NCBI RefSeq assembly: GCF_014529535.1
Contig: NW_023503292.1
Location: 62,001 to 126,000 of the forward strand
Length of the DNA: 64,000 nt
Direction: 5' to 3'
Source: Bradysia coprophila
Lineage: Eukaryota > Arthropoda > Insecta > Diptera > Sciaridae
A model generated the notes under the pieces. That model was not told the origin of the DNA. It saw only the letters and a program-made list of their open reading frames with translations, and ran no database searches. The position numbers and the translations under genes were made by a program. Shown one piece after another: positions 24,967-35,954 of this stretch. How positions within the stretch are numbered: the stretch's first letter is position 1; each line of letters begins with the position of its first letter.

Positions 24967-25281
24967 TTAACTATAGAGATTGGCAGGAACACCAGTAAGG
25001 GTACAGTTAATTAGAGACATCGGTAAGTGGAAATTCAACCTGACATACAGACACGTCACCTCAGGTCGATACAATCGGATACATCCTCGATAGCCAACGC
25101 ACTTCATTCCAGAAAAACTCCAATCGCCAATGTAATGAAGCTGATACCAACGGATCAAAGAATGAGCCCAGCAGTCACTATCGGTCTTTGAAATTTCGTA
25201 ATAAGGGGCCAACAAAGTTGCCGCAATATGGTGGCAGATCTCTAGCCCTCGAGGACATTCGCATTGAGCAGTCTCAACTTC
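24967..25281 (-). pseudogene. SWIM zinc-finger remnant
   Basis: A 105-codon open stretch on the - strand contains AQCECPRGLEICHHIAATLL, which fits the SWIM pattern C-x-C-x(n)-C-x-H. It is followed by YYEISKTDSDCWAH. SWIM fingers occur in transposon-related and YqaJ-type insect proteins as well as in MULE transposases. There is a stop immediately upstream and no start, so this is a fragment. It abuts the tandem-repeat block, which suits a decayed mobile-element gene. Confidence 0.55.
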
Positions 25282-25289
25282 TTAATCAT

Positions 25290-25837
25290 CAGACAGGCGT
25301 ATCTAAGAAATAAGTTAGCTTAAGGAAGCTATGTCTATAGTTAAAAGGAGCAATCATATGTACTTCAACGGCATATGTACGTTGTTTCATAGAAGCATTC
25401 ACTCCTCTGATTATTTTGAGATTTCCGTCGAATGCAACCTCTTTCACATTTTTCGATTTAAAAGAATTTTCTCCTCTTTTAAAAAGATTGTGATTATTAT
25501 TAAAATACAAAATTATCGATGAAAGGGATATTAACGAATCCATTATTCCCAATATGAATGAAATTGAATGTAAACAATGGATCACGTTAACAAAAGAATT
25601 TGGATTTTTTTTTACATTGGCAGTCATGACTTTTTCCTGAACGTTAAATCGCCCCCGATGCGTTGCAAAATTTCAAATATTGAGCGGACTGACGGCGTGA
25701 ATATGAATATCTTTTCTGTAATCAGTTCAAAAACCCTTATCTCTTACATCCAAAACAAGTGATATCAAGTGAGGCAGGGCCGGATTATCGTTTCCAGCGC
25801 CATGGGCTACGTGATATATTAGCGCCAATACGAAAAC
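25290..25837. other. Non-coding stretch
   Basis: Nothing recognised. The frame at 25289-25627 (-) has no known motif. Confidence 0.35.
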
Positions 25838-27233
25838 TTAAGAGTCAATTCGCCAAAACTTCGGAGAACTTATATGGAATCGGGATTCAAGCCGACTTCG
25901 ATCCAAACGAGCTATGGCTCAAATGAATCGCCATTCCATTCTGTGAATTTCGTGGAACAACGTTTTTCCCAAAAAAATCTTGTTGGGCTGTCATGGCTCT
26001 TAGAAAAATTTTCTCCGAAGTGGTCGTGAAAATTGATTTTTATCAATAACTCCAACATGCAAGATTTGAATAATGTCAAATTGTATACGCATATGAAGGT
26101 CGATGAGGGGAATATTGTTGACCAACAAACGCCGATGACCCAGCCGCCAGAACAGGTGAAAAACCTCGAAAGAACTGAAATTTTTGAAGAGCAGCTCTGT
26201 CACAGAAAGAAATGGAGTTGATTTTTCGCAATGTTCCTCAACCCATCAAATTTTTGGAAAATCGTTGAACTTTGACGTTCCCCTAATAACGATTTTTCGA
26301 GAGAATTTTCCTCTTTTCAGTTTTACTAGATGATAGTTAGTAAAACTAACGTGATACAGCTGGAAGATGTGTCATAGATCTTTTTTGTAGAGGCCAAAAT
26401 TCTAAAATTTTTTGAAAATAGTAAATTGAATTAAAATTGATTTGTTCCTGTTTCACCAACTCACATATATTTACAAAAAATTGCAGTTCCATGTGGATAT
26501 AGTGCAATGTATCGAGAAATATCAATTTTTACAATTCACGTATTTTGGTTAGACCAACGCACTTCAAACATGAGTGGTACTCTAAATAGGATACTGAAAC
26601 AGGACAGTGTATCGAGCAAATTTTTGCACTGTAACAAAATCTGGAAACATTTTTCATACAAAGTAGTACTCTATTTGGCAGCTGTCACTCGAAGCACCTT
26701 TGTTTGAAGTGCGTTGGTTAGACAGAATCGATATAATAGGAAGATCCCTTATCAGATAGACCAGAAAAACAATTTTGAGCTCAATTTACTATTTTCAAAA
26801 AAATTATGAAAATCTTAGAATTTTGGTCTATTTTGCCAGTCTGGCCTCTACAATAAAGATCTATGACCACAGCTCTGCTACTAGCTACGACACATCTTCC
26901 GGCTGTATCACTTTAGTTTTATTAATTATCATCTAGAGGAAGTCAGCTTGAGGAAGTCAGCTTGAGGAAGTCACTCGAAAAAACGTTATTTGGGGAACGT
27001 CAAAGTTCAACGATTTTCCAAAATTTAATGGCTATGGTCGAGTGGGGTATCAATGGATAGTGCTTTATGTCATCGTTGGAATTATTGATAAAAAAATGAT
27101 TTCACGACCACTTCGGAGAAATTTTTTGTAAGAGTCATAACAGCCCAACAAGATTTCATTTGAGCCATAGTTCGTTTGTATCGCCTTCGGCTTGAATCCC
27201 GACTGTTCGAAGTTTCTGCGAATTGACTTTTAA
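25838..27233. mobile_element. TTAA-flanked foldback element, copy a (~1.4 kb)
   Basis: The left end reads TTAAGAGTCAATTCGCCAA and the right end carries its inverted match (GCGAATTGACTTTTAA). Inverted similarity continues inward for several hundred bases: CATTTGAGCCATAG, AACAGCCCAACAAGAT and CACGACCACTTCGGAGAAA are on the right, with complements on the left. It is related to 34110-35712 and to 32101-32717. There is no transposase. TTAA at both outer ends would suit a piggyBac-type target preference (inference). Confidence 0.72.
26555..26716. mobile_element. Nested 162-bp MITE
   Basis: Terminal inverted repeats CAACGCACTTCAAAC / GTTTGAAGTGCGTTG are flanked by a 7-bp direct repeat GTTAGAC (26548-26554 and 26717-26723). 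It sits in the centre of foldback copy a, so it inserted later. Superfamily unknown. Confidence 0.8.
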
Positions 27234-27599
27234 GTTTTTGGAGGAAATCTTTTGTATTGTGGTGATTACACTCACACTTGTGAAAACATTCAATTCAAAT
27301 TCATATCGTAGTATCCTCATTTATCAACTATTCATTGATGAAATTGTAACCAATATATACCGATGTTTCTGTTAATAAATTCATTCTGATATATGGAATA
27401 GAACTAACAACAACAACTTGTTTATTATATTAGTTCCCCATAGTATTTTTGTGTTCCCTCTACTCGGTTCATGATGGAAATCCCAGCGCCACCTATGTTC
27501 CAAATTTCATGAAGATTAAAAAAAAACTTTTAGCCGTGCGATTACTTTTCCATACCAAACAGGGATTTTATCTAAGGCGTAAAGAAACTTGTGCGCAAG
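27234..27599. other. Flank or intron upstream of zinc-finger exons
   Basis: No earlier zinc-finger exon is visible here. The sequence ends at a weak acceptor-like CGCAAG before 27600. Confidence 0.35.
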
Positions 27600-28095
27600 G
27601 TGTGCGACAAAAGTTTTGCATTGCGCGGTAATTTAACCGTACACCAACGTCTTCATACCGGTGAAACCCCGTACCATTGTCAGGTAATTCTCTGTCTATT
27701 TTTGGATGACTATCGGCGAATGGTGTAATTGTAACCGGTGCGTCGATTTTTTGAAGCATTGTTCGAAAAAATTCTACGACTCAAATGGATTGAAGCGACA
27801 CAATCAGATACACGAACGCAACAAAGGCATTCGCGATTCTGGAACGCAAGAAGTGGAAAGCAGTTCGATGATAACGGAACTGTCGGACATTATCTTAACG
27901 GAAGAGGGTGTCGATGGTGGCCAAAATGATCAGTTGGAATCGAAAATTCTCATCGATTCGAACGGACAGCATTACAAAATTGAAATGCCACCGGAATCCG
28001 AATCGGAAGTCCAAGGGAAAATTGATTCCGGCAATTTCTACAAAATGACCTATGTGGACGGGGCGACGATATGGGACGGAGCGAAAACAATTTAA
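27600..28095 (+). CDS. C2H2 zinc-finger protein, C-terminal part
   Basis: Two exons, 27600-27683 and 27757-28095, join in phase 0 across a 73-bp GT-AG intron. The first encodes [20 protein letters not shown] then GETPYHCQ. The splice completes the next finger as [20 protein letters not shown], with C-x2-C and H-x3-H and a TGE-type linker between fingers, as in Krueppel-type DNA-binding proteins. After the last finger comes an acidic tail ([20 protein letters not shown]) and a stop at 28095. The first finger lacks its first Cys if the exon is simply extended upstream (Arg, codon CGC), so either the exon starts at 27600 after an unseen upstream exon or the copy is decaying. This would be the 3' end of a gene whose remaining exons I cannot find. 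Confidence 0.6.
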
Positions 28096-28570
28096 ACGAT
28101 TGACCGGATTCAGTGGCTTTAAGTTAGAATTTTTAATAAACGAAATGATGAGTTGTACACCTTACTTCTATGTTTATAAATCTTTCGACCCACATAATAT
28201 GCCGCGAAAAAGAATGGATGCGACTGAAAACAATTAACCACCGACAAACGTAATGCATCGCTATCAGATCCATTGCCACTGCATGTTCCGATTCATTTTA
28301 TTGTTGATAAACTCAAAATTAAGTTGTGATTTCGATGATGACATTAAGGTTAGGTTAAGTGCTTTCTTCGGCTAATTTAGAACTTACGATCTCCATCATC
28401 GTCTACTTCGAACTCTTCGGTATTATCTAGTTCCAATACATCAGCCATTTTTGCAATCAAATTCTGGATTTTCAATTGTTTTATAGTTTGTTTGAGTGAA
28501 TCAATGACGACCGATATGGATGCACCTTTCCAACAAAATTAATGTAAATGATGTTTTCATGTGTCGGGGC
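28096..28570. other. 3' flank of the zinc-finger gene
   Basis: No gene seen. On the - strand 28380-28480 shows a short acidic run that is too short to call. Confidence 0.3.
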
Positions 28571-29253
28571 CAGGCATGAGCGCCGACGAAGAAACCTCGG
28601 CTGGAGGTTCCTTTTAACTTTTTTTCAAAATAAAAACGTTTAGATAAATTCATGGAAAATGAACTAGTAAGCATGAAAATGAAATTGTACGGAAAGCGAA
28701 AATGTAGGTAGATTAGGTTGTTCAAAGTGCAAGTGGAACTGGTCTTGTTACAAGCAAGTCTCTAAGTCTAAGGTTCACTAACACGTCAAGTTTTATTGCC
28801 TCAAAACTTGAACTAAATGGAAAATCATGCTCCGGTACACTCATTTAACTCATTAAGAAAATGGTTTTCGAGAAGAAATCGAAAGCTCACGAAAATCAAG
28901 TAAAAATTGAAAAGAAAAAAAATCGAGAAAATTCGCAAAGATCGATAAAGTTTTGTCAAATTTGTGAATTAACTGATTGTGCGCCTTCGGCTCGTTCCGC
29001 AAAGGTCATACTTGCCAAAACAACAAACTTAGAAGCGAGGACGTAATATACCATTCTGGAGAATTCAAGAAAATTTTCAAAATTTTGAAAAAAAAATTGA
29101 AAAAGTACTTGAGCTGCTTAGGATCAACAGGAATCTCGGTTTTCAAAATTATTTCACCCATTCACCTTTCGAAATCTTTATTTCATTTTCCAGCCGTTTC
29201 AAGCCGGCTTGAGCCGTGTTTTTGGCACCGGCTCGGCTGCGGCGCGGCTTGCA
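28571..29253. mobile_element. hAT-type MITE, copy 3 (truncated)
   Basis: The left end CAGGCATGAGCGCCG at 28571 and the interior match copies 1 and 2. The inner GCCGCC-rich part of the left arm is deleted. The right end is lost, replaced from 29255 by a palindromic MITE, so no target-site duplication can be scored. Confidence 0.85.
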
Positions 29254-29254
29254 G

Positions 29255-29423
29255 TGACACACAAATTTTGACAAATAGATGCTATTTATTGACCATACTC
29301 AATACAGATTGTTTGAAATGTCAACCTGATAAAAACTATTTTTTTTCTTCAAGTTGGCATTTCAAACAATCTTTAATGAGTATGTTCAATAAATAGCATC
29401 TATTTGTCAAAATTTGTGTGTCA
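29255..29423. mobile_element. 169-bp palindromic MITE
   Basis: TGACACACAAATTTTGACAA at the left is repeated inverted at the right end. Pairing continues inward for about 75 bp per arm with a few mismatches, leaving a short T-rich loop. It interrupts or abuts the truncated hAT MITE. No flanking duplication is evident. Confidence 0.8.
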
Positions 29424-29761
29424 GCCGCCCTCGTGGGTGTCTTAACCTGTTCTTTCAGAACCTTGGAAATTTGCACTAGAAATGAGTTCGTTCGAGGTGG
29501 CGCCATGCAAATCCGTATGTGCTCCGGCTAGAACAAATTTAAACGTTTGGCCATACCTATCTATTTACTTTCATTGCAGATTTCGACCTGAGATTTTCGA
29601 TTATATCATTCAGAACGGAAGAGAGATCAGCTGTCATTGATGTTGAAATCGTTCAATGATTCAATAACAGCTGATCTCTTTTTTGTTTACATTTTCATTG
29701 GCAAACAAACTAGCATCTTCTTCATACGTTGTGTCGAAAAGCTTATGATTTCTTACTGATC
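29424..29761. promoter_or_regulatory. Upstream region of the HEYGH-protein gene
   Basis: About 340 bp between the MITE and the start codon probably holds the promoter and 5' UTR. A hairpin lies at about 29625-29683 (AGAGATCAGCTGTCATTGA paired with TCAATAACAGCTGATCTCT). Confidence 0.35.
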
Positions 29762-31466
29762 ATGGCAACAGCGATAAAGAATTTTTATTTGGAAGAGTTT
29801 GTTCCATCATATCAAAGTGCAAGTGGCAGATTGATTGACATATCGAAACTGGTTGAAGAAAATAAAAACTGGACTCCCATACCGTTACCCTACTCCAACA
29901 AAACTCAATCGGTGATGTTAGTATTCAATTGTGACCTGTGTTATACGATAGTTTTAACGATTTTCAATATTAGGAACCTTAGTGCGGCGATCATCGTCAA
30001 CATTTGCAGAACTTATCACAACACTACACTGTTACCGAAAAAAGCCTTCGAGCTAATTACGGAACTAATCACGGCATCAACTGATAACCCAGACGTCGTC
30101 GCAAAACAAATATTTTTAACACACATTACAAAGAGAATCATGAATGTTGAGGTCTTCAGCTTCCATGTAGTACGAAATAACTGCATGAAAATAAAAAATG
30201 TTTTGTTCGACGACGAGCGAAAGTGGGTCGAGTTAGCTGAAAAAGTGATGAGTCATAGACAGGTAGCTATAGATTGTGTGAATGCGCCGACACGCACGCC
30301 ACTGTTATTATCAGAGTTCAGTTAGCATTCTAGATCGATCGTCAACTTCATTTAGTGCACATTGCATTCAGCTATCGAGTCCCCGACTTTATTTCCATCC
30401 AATGACAGGTTACGTTTCATTCAGATTGTTTTTTCCTTGTCAGTCCATTTCTGATTTATATCAGACCCAGCAACGTTTTCTCGGTGTGGCATTTTGGTCG
30501 TATTCACATAAAGATAAAGTTTCACAACGAAAACAAAGTCCATTGATTCTACCGATTTGTATGTTTCATTTCAGATAAACGGCAAGATTGATGAATGTCT
30601 TGCAGATTTCGGCCAACCCGTTCATGAACTGACTGACATAGAATATGAGCAGACTAAAGTCAAAGTGACGTTGGTTGAGTCTGCCGCTGCAATGGTTCGT
30701 GGATTTGCTGGTTTCCATGAAATTTTCATTAACGCTGATCACTTTCGCCAAAAAATCGATAACTTCAAGGGTGACACGCATTTGTTACAGCTCGTAGCAA
30801 AAATTGACATAATTTCCGTTGTTCTACACGAATACGGTCATATAAAGATTCGCCAAGTAAGTTGAATAATTGATGGATAAAACGCTATTATATCACTCAC
30901 TGCTCTTCATTCCTACCTGCTCTTCATTCCCCACTGCTCTATTGGCAGAGGTTGATTCTAACTGATTTAAACACGTCCATTCAAACTGAGATATTGAGAT
31001 ATTGAGAATGAAATAATTTTCCACTAAGTAAAACTCGCCTACATGATTGAATCTAAGTTATATTGAATGCAATGGTATCATTGATCCCAACATGCTCTTT
31101 TTTCGCCACTGCTCTTCGTTCCCCACTGCTCGTAGTGAGTGAAAAACTAACTGTTCATATATACATAAATTGCTATTATAGAGCAACGGAGACTTTAATA
31201 TGCATTCTCCCATCGTGGGACAACTGAGCGGGCTACCTGCCATAAAGCACGAGTTTGGCATATATGCAGAAAAGAAGATTTTCGGTCAGCAGATAGACTG
31301 GTTTCTTTCGTATGACAATATGGATATTCCGTTCGTAGAGAGTTTTGTGGGGGCAATCGAAAACAATAGTTCGCTTCCACTTGGTTTCGTTGAAGGGGTC
31401 GTACCACGGGACGGAGATCCGTTTGTGATCGGTGCAGACGTTCAGCATCGAGATTACATTTGCTAA
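29762..31466 (+). CDS. Unrecognised protein with HEYGH zinc-peptidase-like motif
   Basis: Three exons (29762-30262, 30575-30856, 31182-31466) join in phase 0 with good GT-AG borders (CAG|GTAGCT, CAA|GTAAGT, TTTCAG and ATTATAG acceptors) and encode 355 residues. The first ATG in frame is used. The second exon ends in IISVVLHEYGHIKIRQ, an HExxH zinc-binding signature in a hydrophobic helix. About 27 residues later the third exon reads KHEFGIYAEKKIFG, where a Glu could be the third ligand as in gluzincins (inference). No signal peptide or transmembrane anchor is evident. A hydrophobic stretch around residues 50-70 (VMLVFNCDLCYTIVLTIFNI) could be a missed 62-bp intron, but removing it breaks the frame. 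I do not recognise the family. The motif alone does not prove protease activity. Confidence 0.6.
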
Positions 31467-32100
31467 TAATTGTCATTTCGACATAAAACAAACATGAAAT
31501 TCGCTGCGAACACTAAACACTCCATATGATTTTTCGTTAGTTTGTTAGTTTCATTCCATGACCTCGAAGCTTTTACACACTCCGGGTGAGTAGATTTTTA
31601 TCATTTTACTTGTAATTTGGTAACATGGACGAAGAGTATGAGTTGCTGGCTCATCATCATCATCCTTTATAGACCGTTGATACCTTGCGATGTGTTGCTA
31701 TTCCGACACTACGGTTTATATGACATGGCTCAGTTGCGTTTCAAACCTGGCCATAAAATAAATGAAAATTTCTACATGCGACAAGATGGGACGAGGTATA
31801 TACGAGGTATCAGCACACCGCGAATATTCATCCAATGAAAATTTGTAAAGCCACCAGTAATAAACACTTGATAATTCAACGAAACTCTCGAATCTTTGGT
31901 TTATTATTTCTGTGACTTACAGTCGATTCTTAGGTGCTGCTGCTTTTCTTGTTATCGCTCGAACAATGTAGTAAGATGCGATCCAGCTCACTGCGGTGCC
32001 TAGCAATGTTTTAAATATAGACTATGTTCACTCTGCATCGCTACACCATTTCCCTACAGTCAAAGTGACTTCCCGACTATGAGCAAAATGTTAAAAAATA
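31467..32100. other. 3' flank with convergent poly(A) signals
   Basis: AATAAA at 31859-31864 (+) could end the HEYGH gene. TTTATT at 31900-31905 is a poly(A) signal for a - strand transcript, so two genes may converge here. A coding-like - strand stretch (about 31931-32020, TAVSWIASYYIVRAITRK) and a + strand frame (31617-31838, LRFKPGHKINENFYMRQDG) are both unassigned. Confidence 0.35.
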
Positions 32101-32717
32101 GTGTTTTTTCAGAAAGAGTCCCTCGCAATCGATCAGTTATGGGCTAGAATTGTCCCAGACACGTTACTAATAAAAAAAACTATTTTGGACGAGAATTTGG
32201 TTCAAATTTACTCTTTTATTCCAGCCGTAAAGGTCAACTTTTTTTCAAATGGTCCGCAAATCGTGCAACACAAAACATCTGAGGTCAAATTTTGATATGT
32301 GATGGTGGCTGAGGTTAGCTACCATAATATGTAGTCAGCTCCTCAGAACAATGATGTTGCAGAGATACAACACTCTTTGAAAGTTGACCATACTTTGACT
32401 GATGGCTGGAATGGGTGGTGAGTGCGGAGGTCAGTGTGGGCTCAAATTGTCGGCCGTGGACAGGCCAACAATCCTACAAAGTTTTAACTTTTTGGGTTCC
32501 TCCTTCCTCAAAATATTGCTTAAAAATTGTATTCACCACTCCTTGACATCATATGACATGTACACACATTACACCCAAACTGGATTTTTTTTTGTAAAAA
32601 ATGGCAGACACCCGTTCGCTAGAATTGAACGACGAATCGAATGAGCTATAACTCAACAATATAGGAGATAGCTTGTTTTCCAAGTGGTCGAAAAATTGGC
32701 GAATTGACTCTTAACAA
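32101..32717. repeat. Diverged foldback arm, copy b
   Basis: The right end (TTGGCGAATTGACTCTTAA at about 32698-32716) and preceding segments (TAGAATTGAACGACGAAT, GAGCTATAACTCA, CTTGTTTTCC) align with the right arm of the palindrome at 34110-35712. The outer end agrees better with copy a. No matching left arm is seen, so this is a half or decayed element. Confidence 0.55.
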
Positions 32718-33118
32718 AACGACCAAAAATGTTGATGATTTGGTTCGATCCTACGAGTCGATCCTTTTACGAAAGGTGAAGGAAAGACGTTTTGTTTGAT
32801 CCTGAGGAAACTATCAAAAATTCGAAAGAGGTTTATTGCGTACTTCCGTCTTTATCCAGCAATTGATAGTAGATTAATGTACCAGGGAAGTAATTCAGCC
32901 CGAGGTACGTTTACTCATCGTGATACGAGATATCAAATTCATTCACGTGTACAGTATGGCGTTTTACTTTACGAGCGAGGAGAAGACTTTTCACTAGCGC
33001 TTTCGGCTTAGGATCAATGGCCCTATTTCCTCCCTAGTGAAGCAAAACCGTATTTTCTCACTTTGGCGTTTTCTCACACTCTGGCGCTTTGCCTTGATGA
33101 CGATAAGTACGATAATAG

Positions 33119-33252
33119 TATGTTGTGTTACAAGTATTGTAATGTTGATTTTTTCAGCACTAGACCCAAGTTTTCCTTACGAGCGGAGCGAGTAAGGAAA
33201 ATTGGGTCGTGTGCTGAAGAAATCTCATTACAATACGTGTAACACATCATGC
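33119..33252. repeat. Hairpin with ~60-bp arms
   Basis: The arms run from TGTGTTACAAGTATTGTAAT to ATTACAATACGTGTAACACA and meet at a short loop, GAGCGGAGCGAG. This looks like a foldback MITE. Confidence 0.75.
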
Positions 33253-33512
33253 TTTGTGCCAACCGAGAATTGAAATAGACAAGAGCACAAAAAATCATAA
33301 TTTTCATTGTAAACAATCACTCTTCAAATTTGATCGATCACATTGCTTTGCATTTTCTCAAACGAATGCTGTAACAACTCATACAAATTCCATATCAACA
33401 CTGCTTTGAGTGTTGTAATATCACATCAAACGGGTGCTGAAATAAGTCACTTTACAACACTAAAATGAGTGCTGAAAAGAGTCGTATTTCAATTCTCGGT
33501 GGCACAAAGATT
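33253..33512. repeat. Inverted pair of ~25-bp ends
   Basis: TTTGTGCCAACCGAGAATTG (left) and CAATTCTCGGTGGCACAAAG (right) are inverted copies enclosing about 200 bp of AT-rich DNA, immediately after the hairpin. This is possibly another small element. From 33513 to 34109 I see only a (CT)n run near 33920. Confidence 0.6.
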
Positions 33513-34109
33513 TAATCGACGCTCTGTCGGCAGTCTCTATTTGTATTAAGTAAACGAGTTTTTTTTGCACTTCATTAAAAATTTATTTTTTTGAAATTTC
33601 GCAATCATTTTTTTGCCATAAAAAATCGTAAGATGTAGTCGTCAATTATGCGATTTGGTGGTTGATTTCGGATTTTTTAAAACTTATTTTCTACATTGAA
33701 TTTTAAAACAGTTTTTTTGGGGATCGAAATTCATCGCATGAATCCAATAATGAAATGTGAACTTTATCGTCAAGAAAAATCTTAATGAAATTGTGACGGA
33801 CAAAATATTTACAAACTTCGTTGTGGGGGTTGTAGCATCATAGCAAACATTACCTACAAAGCTCATTAAGTTAAAGCTTCTTATAAAATATACAGAAAAC
33901 TTGCAAAGTTTTTTTTTCTCTCTCTCTCTCTCTCATCTTTTGATGATTTGATGCACATAGTGAATCGGTAGCTGACATTGAGAATGGATGAATTAACACA
34001 GGTTGTTGGCCTGGAAATAAAACATCAATTGCTTACTATGTGTCACATTACCAGTGCGGTTGTGGATGTAATTAGGTTGTTAAAAAAACCGTCCTACATC
34101 CTCTACTCG

Positions 34110-35712
34110 TTAAGAGTGATATCGCCAAATCTTCAGGTGATTTTTTTAACTTTGGAAACAAGCGGTCTCCGATTTTAATGAGTGATAGCTCGTTGGATTC
34201 GTCTTTCAATTCTAGGAAACACGTGTCTTTCACTTTTTTTTTAAAAAAATTGTTTTCTTTGAAAAGCGCTCAAAAGTGAAGACATGTCAGAGGGTACCGA
34301 AAACAGTTTTTCGGCAATAACTCAAGAAATTTTTTTTTTAAATTGTTGTAATGTTGTACGATTGTCGGCCTTGAAAAGACCTACAGGTGGAGTATACGCA
34401 CCGCTTGGTGCTAGTTGATCCACTAGAGTTATGACTAGAAATATAGCGAATGTTCGGAGAGTCCGCCTTTTCTGCAGCTTCGATGTACCACGTAGCTGAG
34501 TATGGGGTGTTGTAGCTGGCCTCACCCACTATCGTTGCACATATAAATGAACCCAGTTCTTTTGGGCTGCAAGCCTACAGAAGTCTTGAAAAAAAAGTTG
34601 GTGCCAAAATGTAGATTGTTTCCTTCTGTCTGAGGGCCCAACTGCCAGAACAGCGTCTGGAACGGTTCTACGTGAGTAATTTTGTATCGTCTACTATTCC
34701 CTTACCGTATACGCTTCACTTTGACTCGAATATAGGTCGTTACAACATATCCAGTGTTAGTAATTCTTGTGAAAAATTATTAAATTTTTCTCGCAGGATT
34801 TTAGTCAAATAAAGTGTTAGCGTATAGCAAATGACCTCAGGAGTCCGGAACAGTAATTAGTTTTTCAATTGGACCAATATTTGCTACGCGACAGGAGTTT
34901 GGAAAAACGATACGATCAAGTGGGTTTTCCAAACTCCTGTCACGTAGCAAATATTGGTCCAATTGAAAAACTAATTACTGTTCCGTAGTCCTGAGGTTAT
35001 TTGCTATACGCAAACACTTTATTTGACTAAAATCCTCGGAGAAAACTTTAATGATTTTTCTCTTGATATTACCAATAGTGGATCTGATATATTCGCGACA
35101 TAGCGAAGCGTTTTTCTATTGATAAGGTGAAAGAATAGTAGACAATAAAAAATGATTGAAGAAGTACCGTTCCAGATGCTCTTCTGGCAGTTGGGCCCTC
35201 AGAAAGAAGGAAACAATCTACATTTTGGCACCAACTTTTTTTTAAAGACTTCTGTAGGCTTGCAGCCCAAAAGTACTGGGTTCATTTATATGTGCAACGA
35301 TAGTGGGTGAGGCCAGCTACAACACCCCATACTCAGTTCCGTGGTACATCGAAGCTGCAGAGAAGGCGGACTCTCCGAACATTCACTATATTTCTAGTCA
35401 TAACTCTAGTGGATCAACTAGCACCAAGCGGTGCGTATACTCTACCTGTAGGTCTTTTCAAGGCCGACAATCGTACAACATTACAACCATTTAAAATAAT
35501 TTTTTCTTGAATTATTGCTGAAAAACTGTTTTCGGTACCCTCTGGCATGTCTTCACTTTTGAGCGCTTTTCACAGAAAACAAATTTTTTTAAGAAAAAGT
35601 GAAAGACACGTGTTTCCTAGAATTGAAAGACGAATCCAACGAGCTATCACTCATTAAAATCGGAGACCGCTTGTTTCCCAATCACCTGAAGATTTGGCGA
35701 TATCACTCTTAA
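34110..35712. mobile_element. 1.6-kb near-perfect palindrome, TTAA-flanked foldback, copy c
   Basis: The two ~790-bp arms are inverted copies that pair all the way to a 19-nt loop near 34920-34940 (ACGATACGATCAAGTGGGT). The outer ends read TTAAGAGTGATATCGCC and GGCGATATCACTCTTAA. Identical small open frames therefore appear on both arms (34322-34525 - and 35307-35510 +) and are not genes. The high arm identity suggests recent formation or conversion between arms. It is related by its ends to 25838-27233. Confidence 0.85.
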
Positions 35713-35954
35713 TTCCATTACTTACCTTTTCAAACCGCTCCCAACCTTTACCACGCCAAAAAGGAGCCGCTGCCACTTCTTCGAAACTCTTGAATTTGCC
35801 GTTGAGCGATCTGCAATGACATTATTGAACAAAGAGGTAGGACAATATTTAGACCAGTGGCAACCGTACCTGTGCGTTATTATGCAGTAAGCTGTTTTCA
35901 TGCCAATCTGTGGCAGTACCTGGATGCCTTTCATATCGCCCTTATTCAACAGGT

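Noticed and set aside
29912-29973. 62-bp intron inside the first exon of the HEYGH gene
   Set aside because: Borders look acceptable (TCG|GTGATG ... ATATTAG), but removal shifts the frame to an early stop, whereas read-through stays open to the well-supported next junction.
31617-31838. + strand frame with LRFKPGHKINENFYMRQDG, considered as a ribosomal-protein-like exon
   Set aside because: The resemblance is too weak, and joining it to the nearby small ATG exon at 31558 via GTGAGT gives an immediate stop.
31928-32020. - strand terminal exon TAVSWIASYYIVRAITRK with a good poly(A) signal at 31900-31905
   Set aside because: No upstream exon or start could be found and the family is unknown; left as a note in the flank entry.
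34322-35510. Two near-identical ~65-aa proteins on opposite strands
   Set aside because: They are mirror readings of the two palindrome arms, each open in two overlapping frames, with no coding signature.
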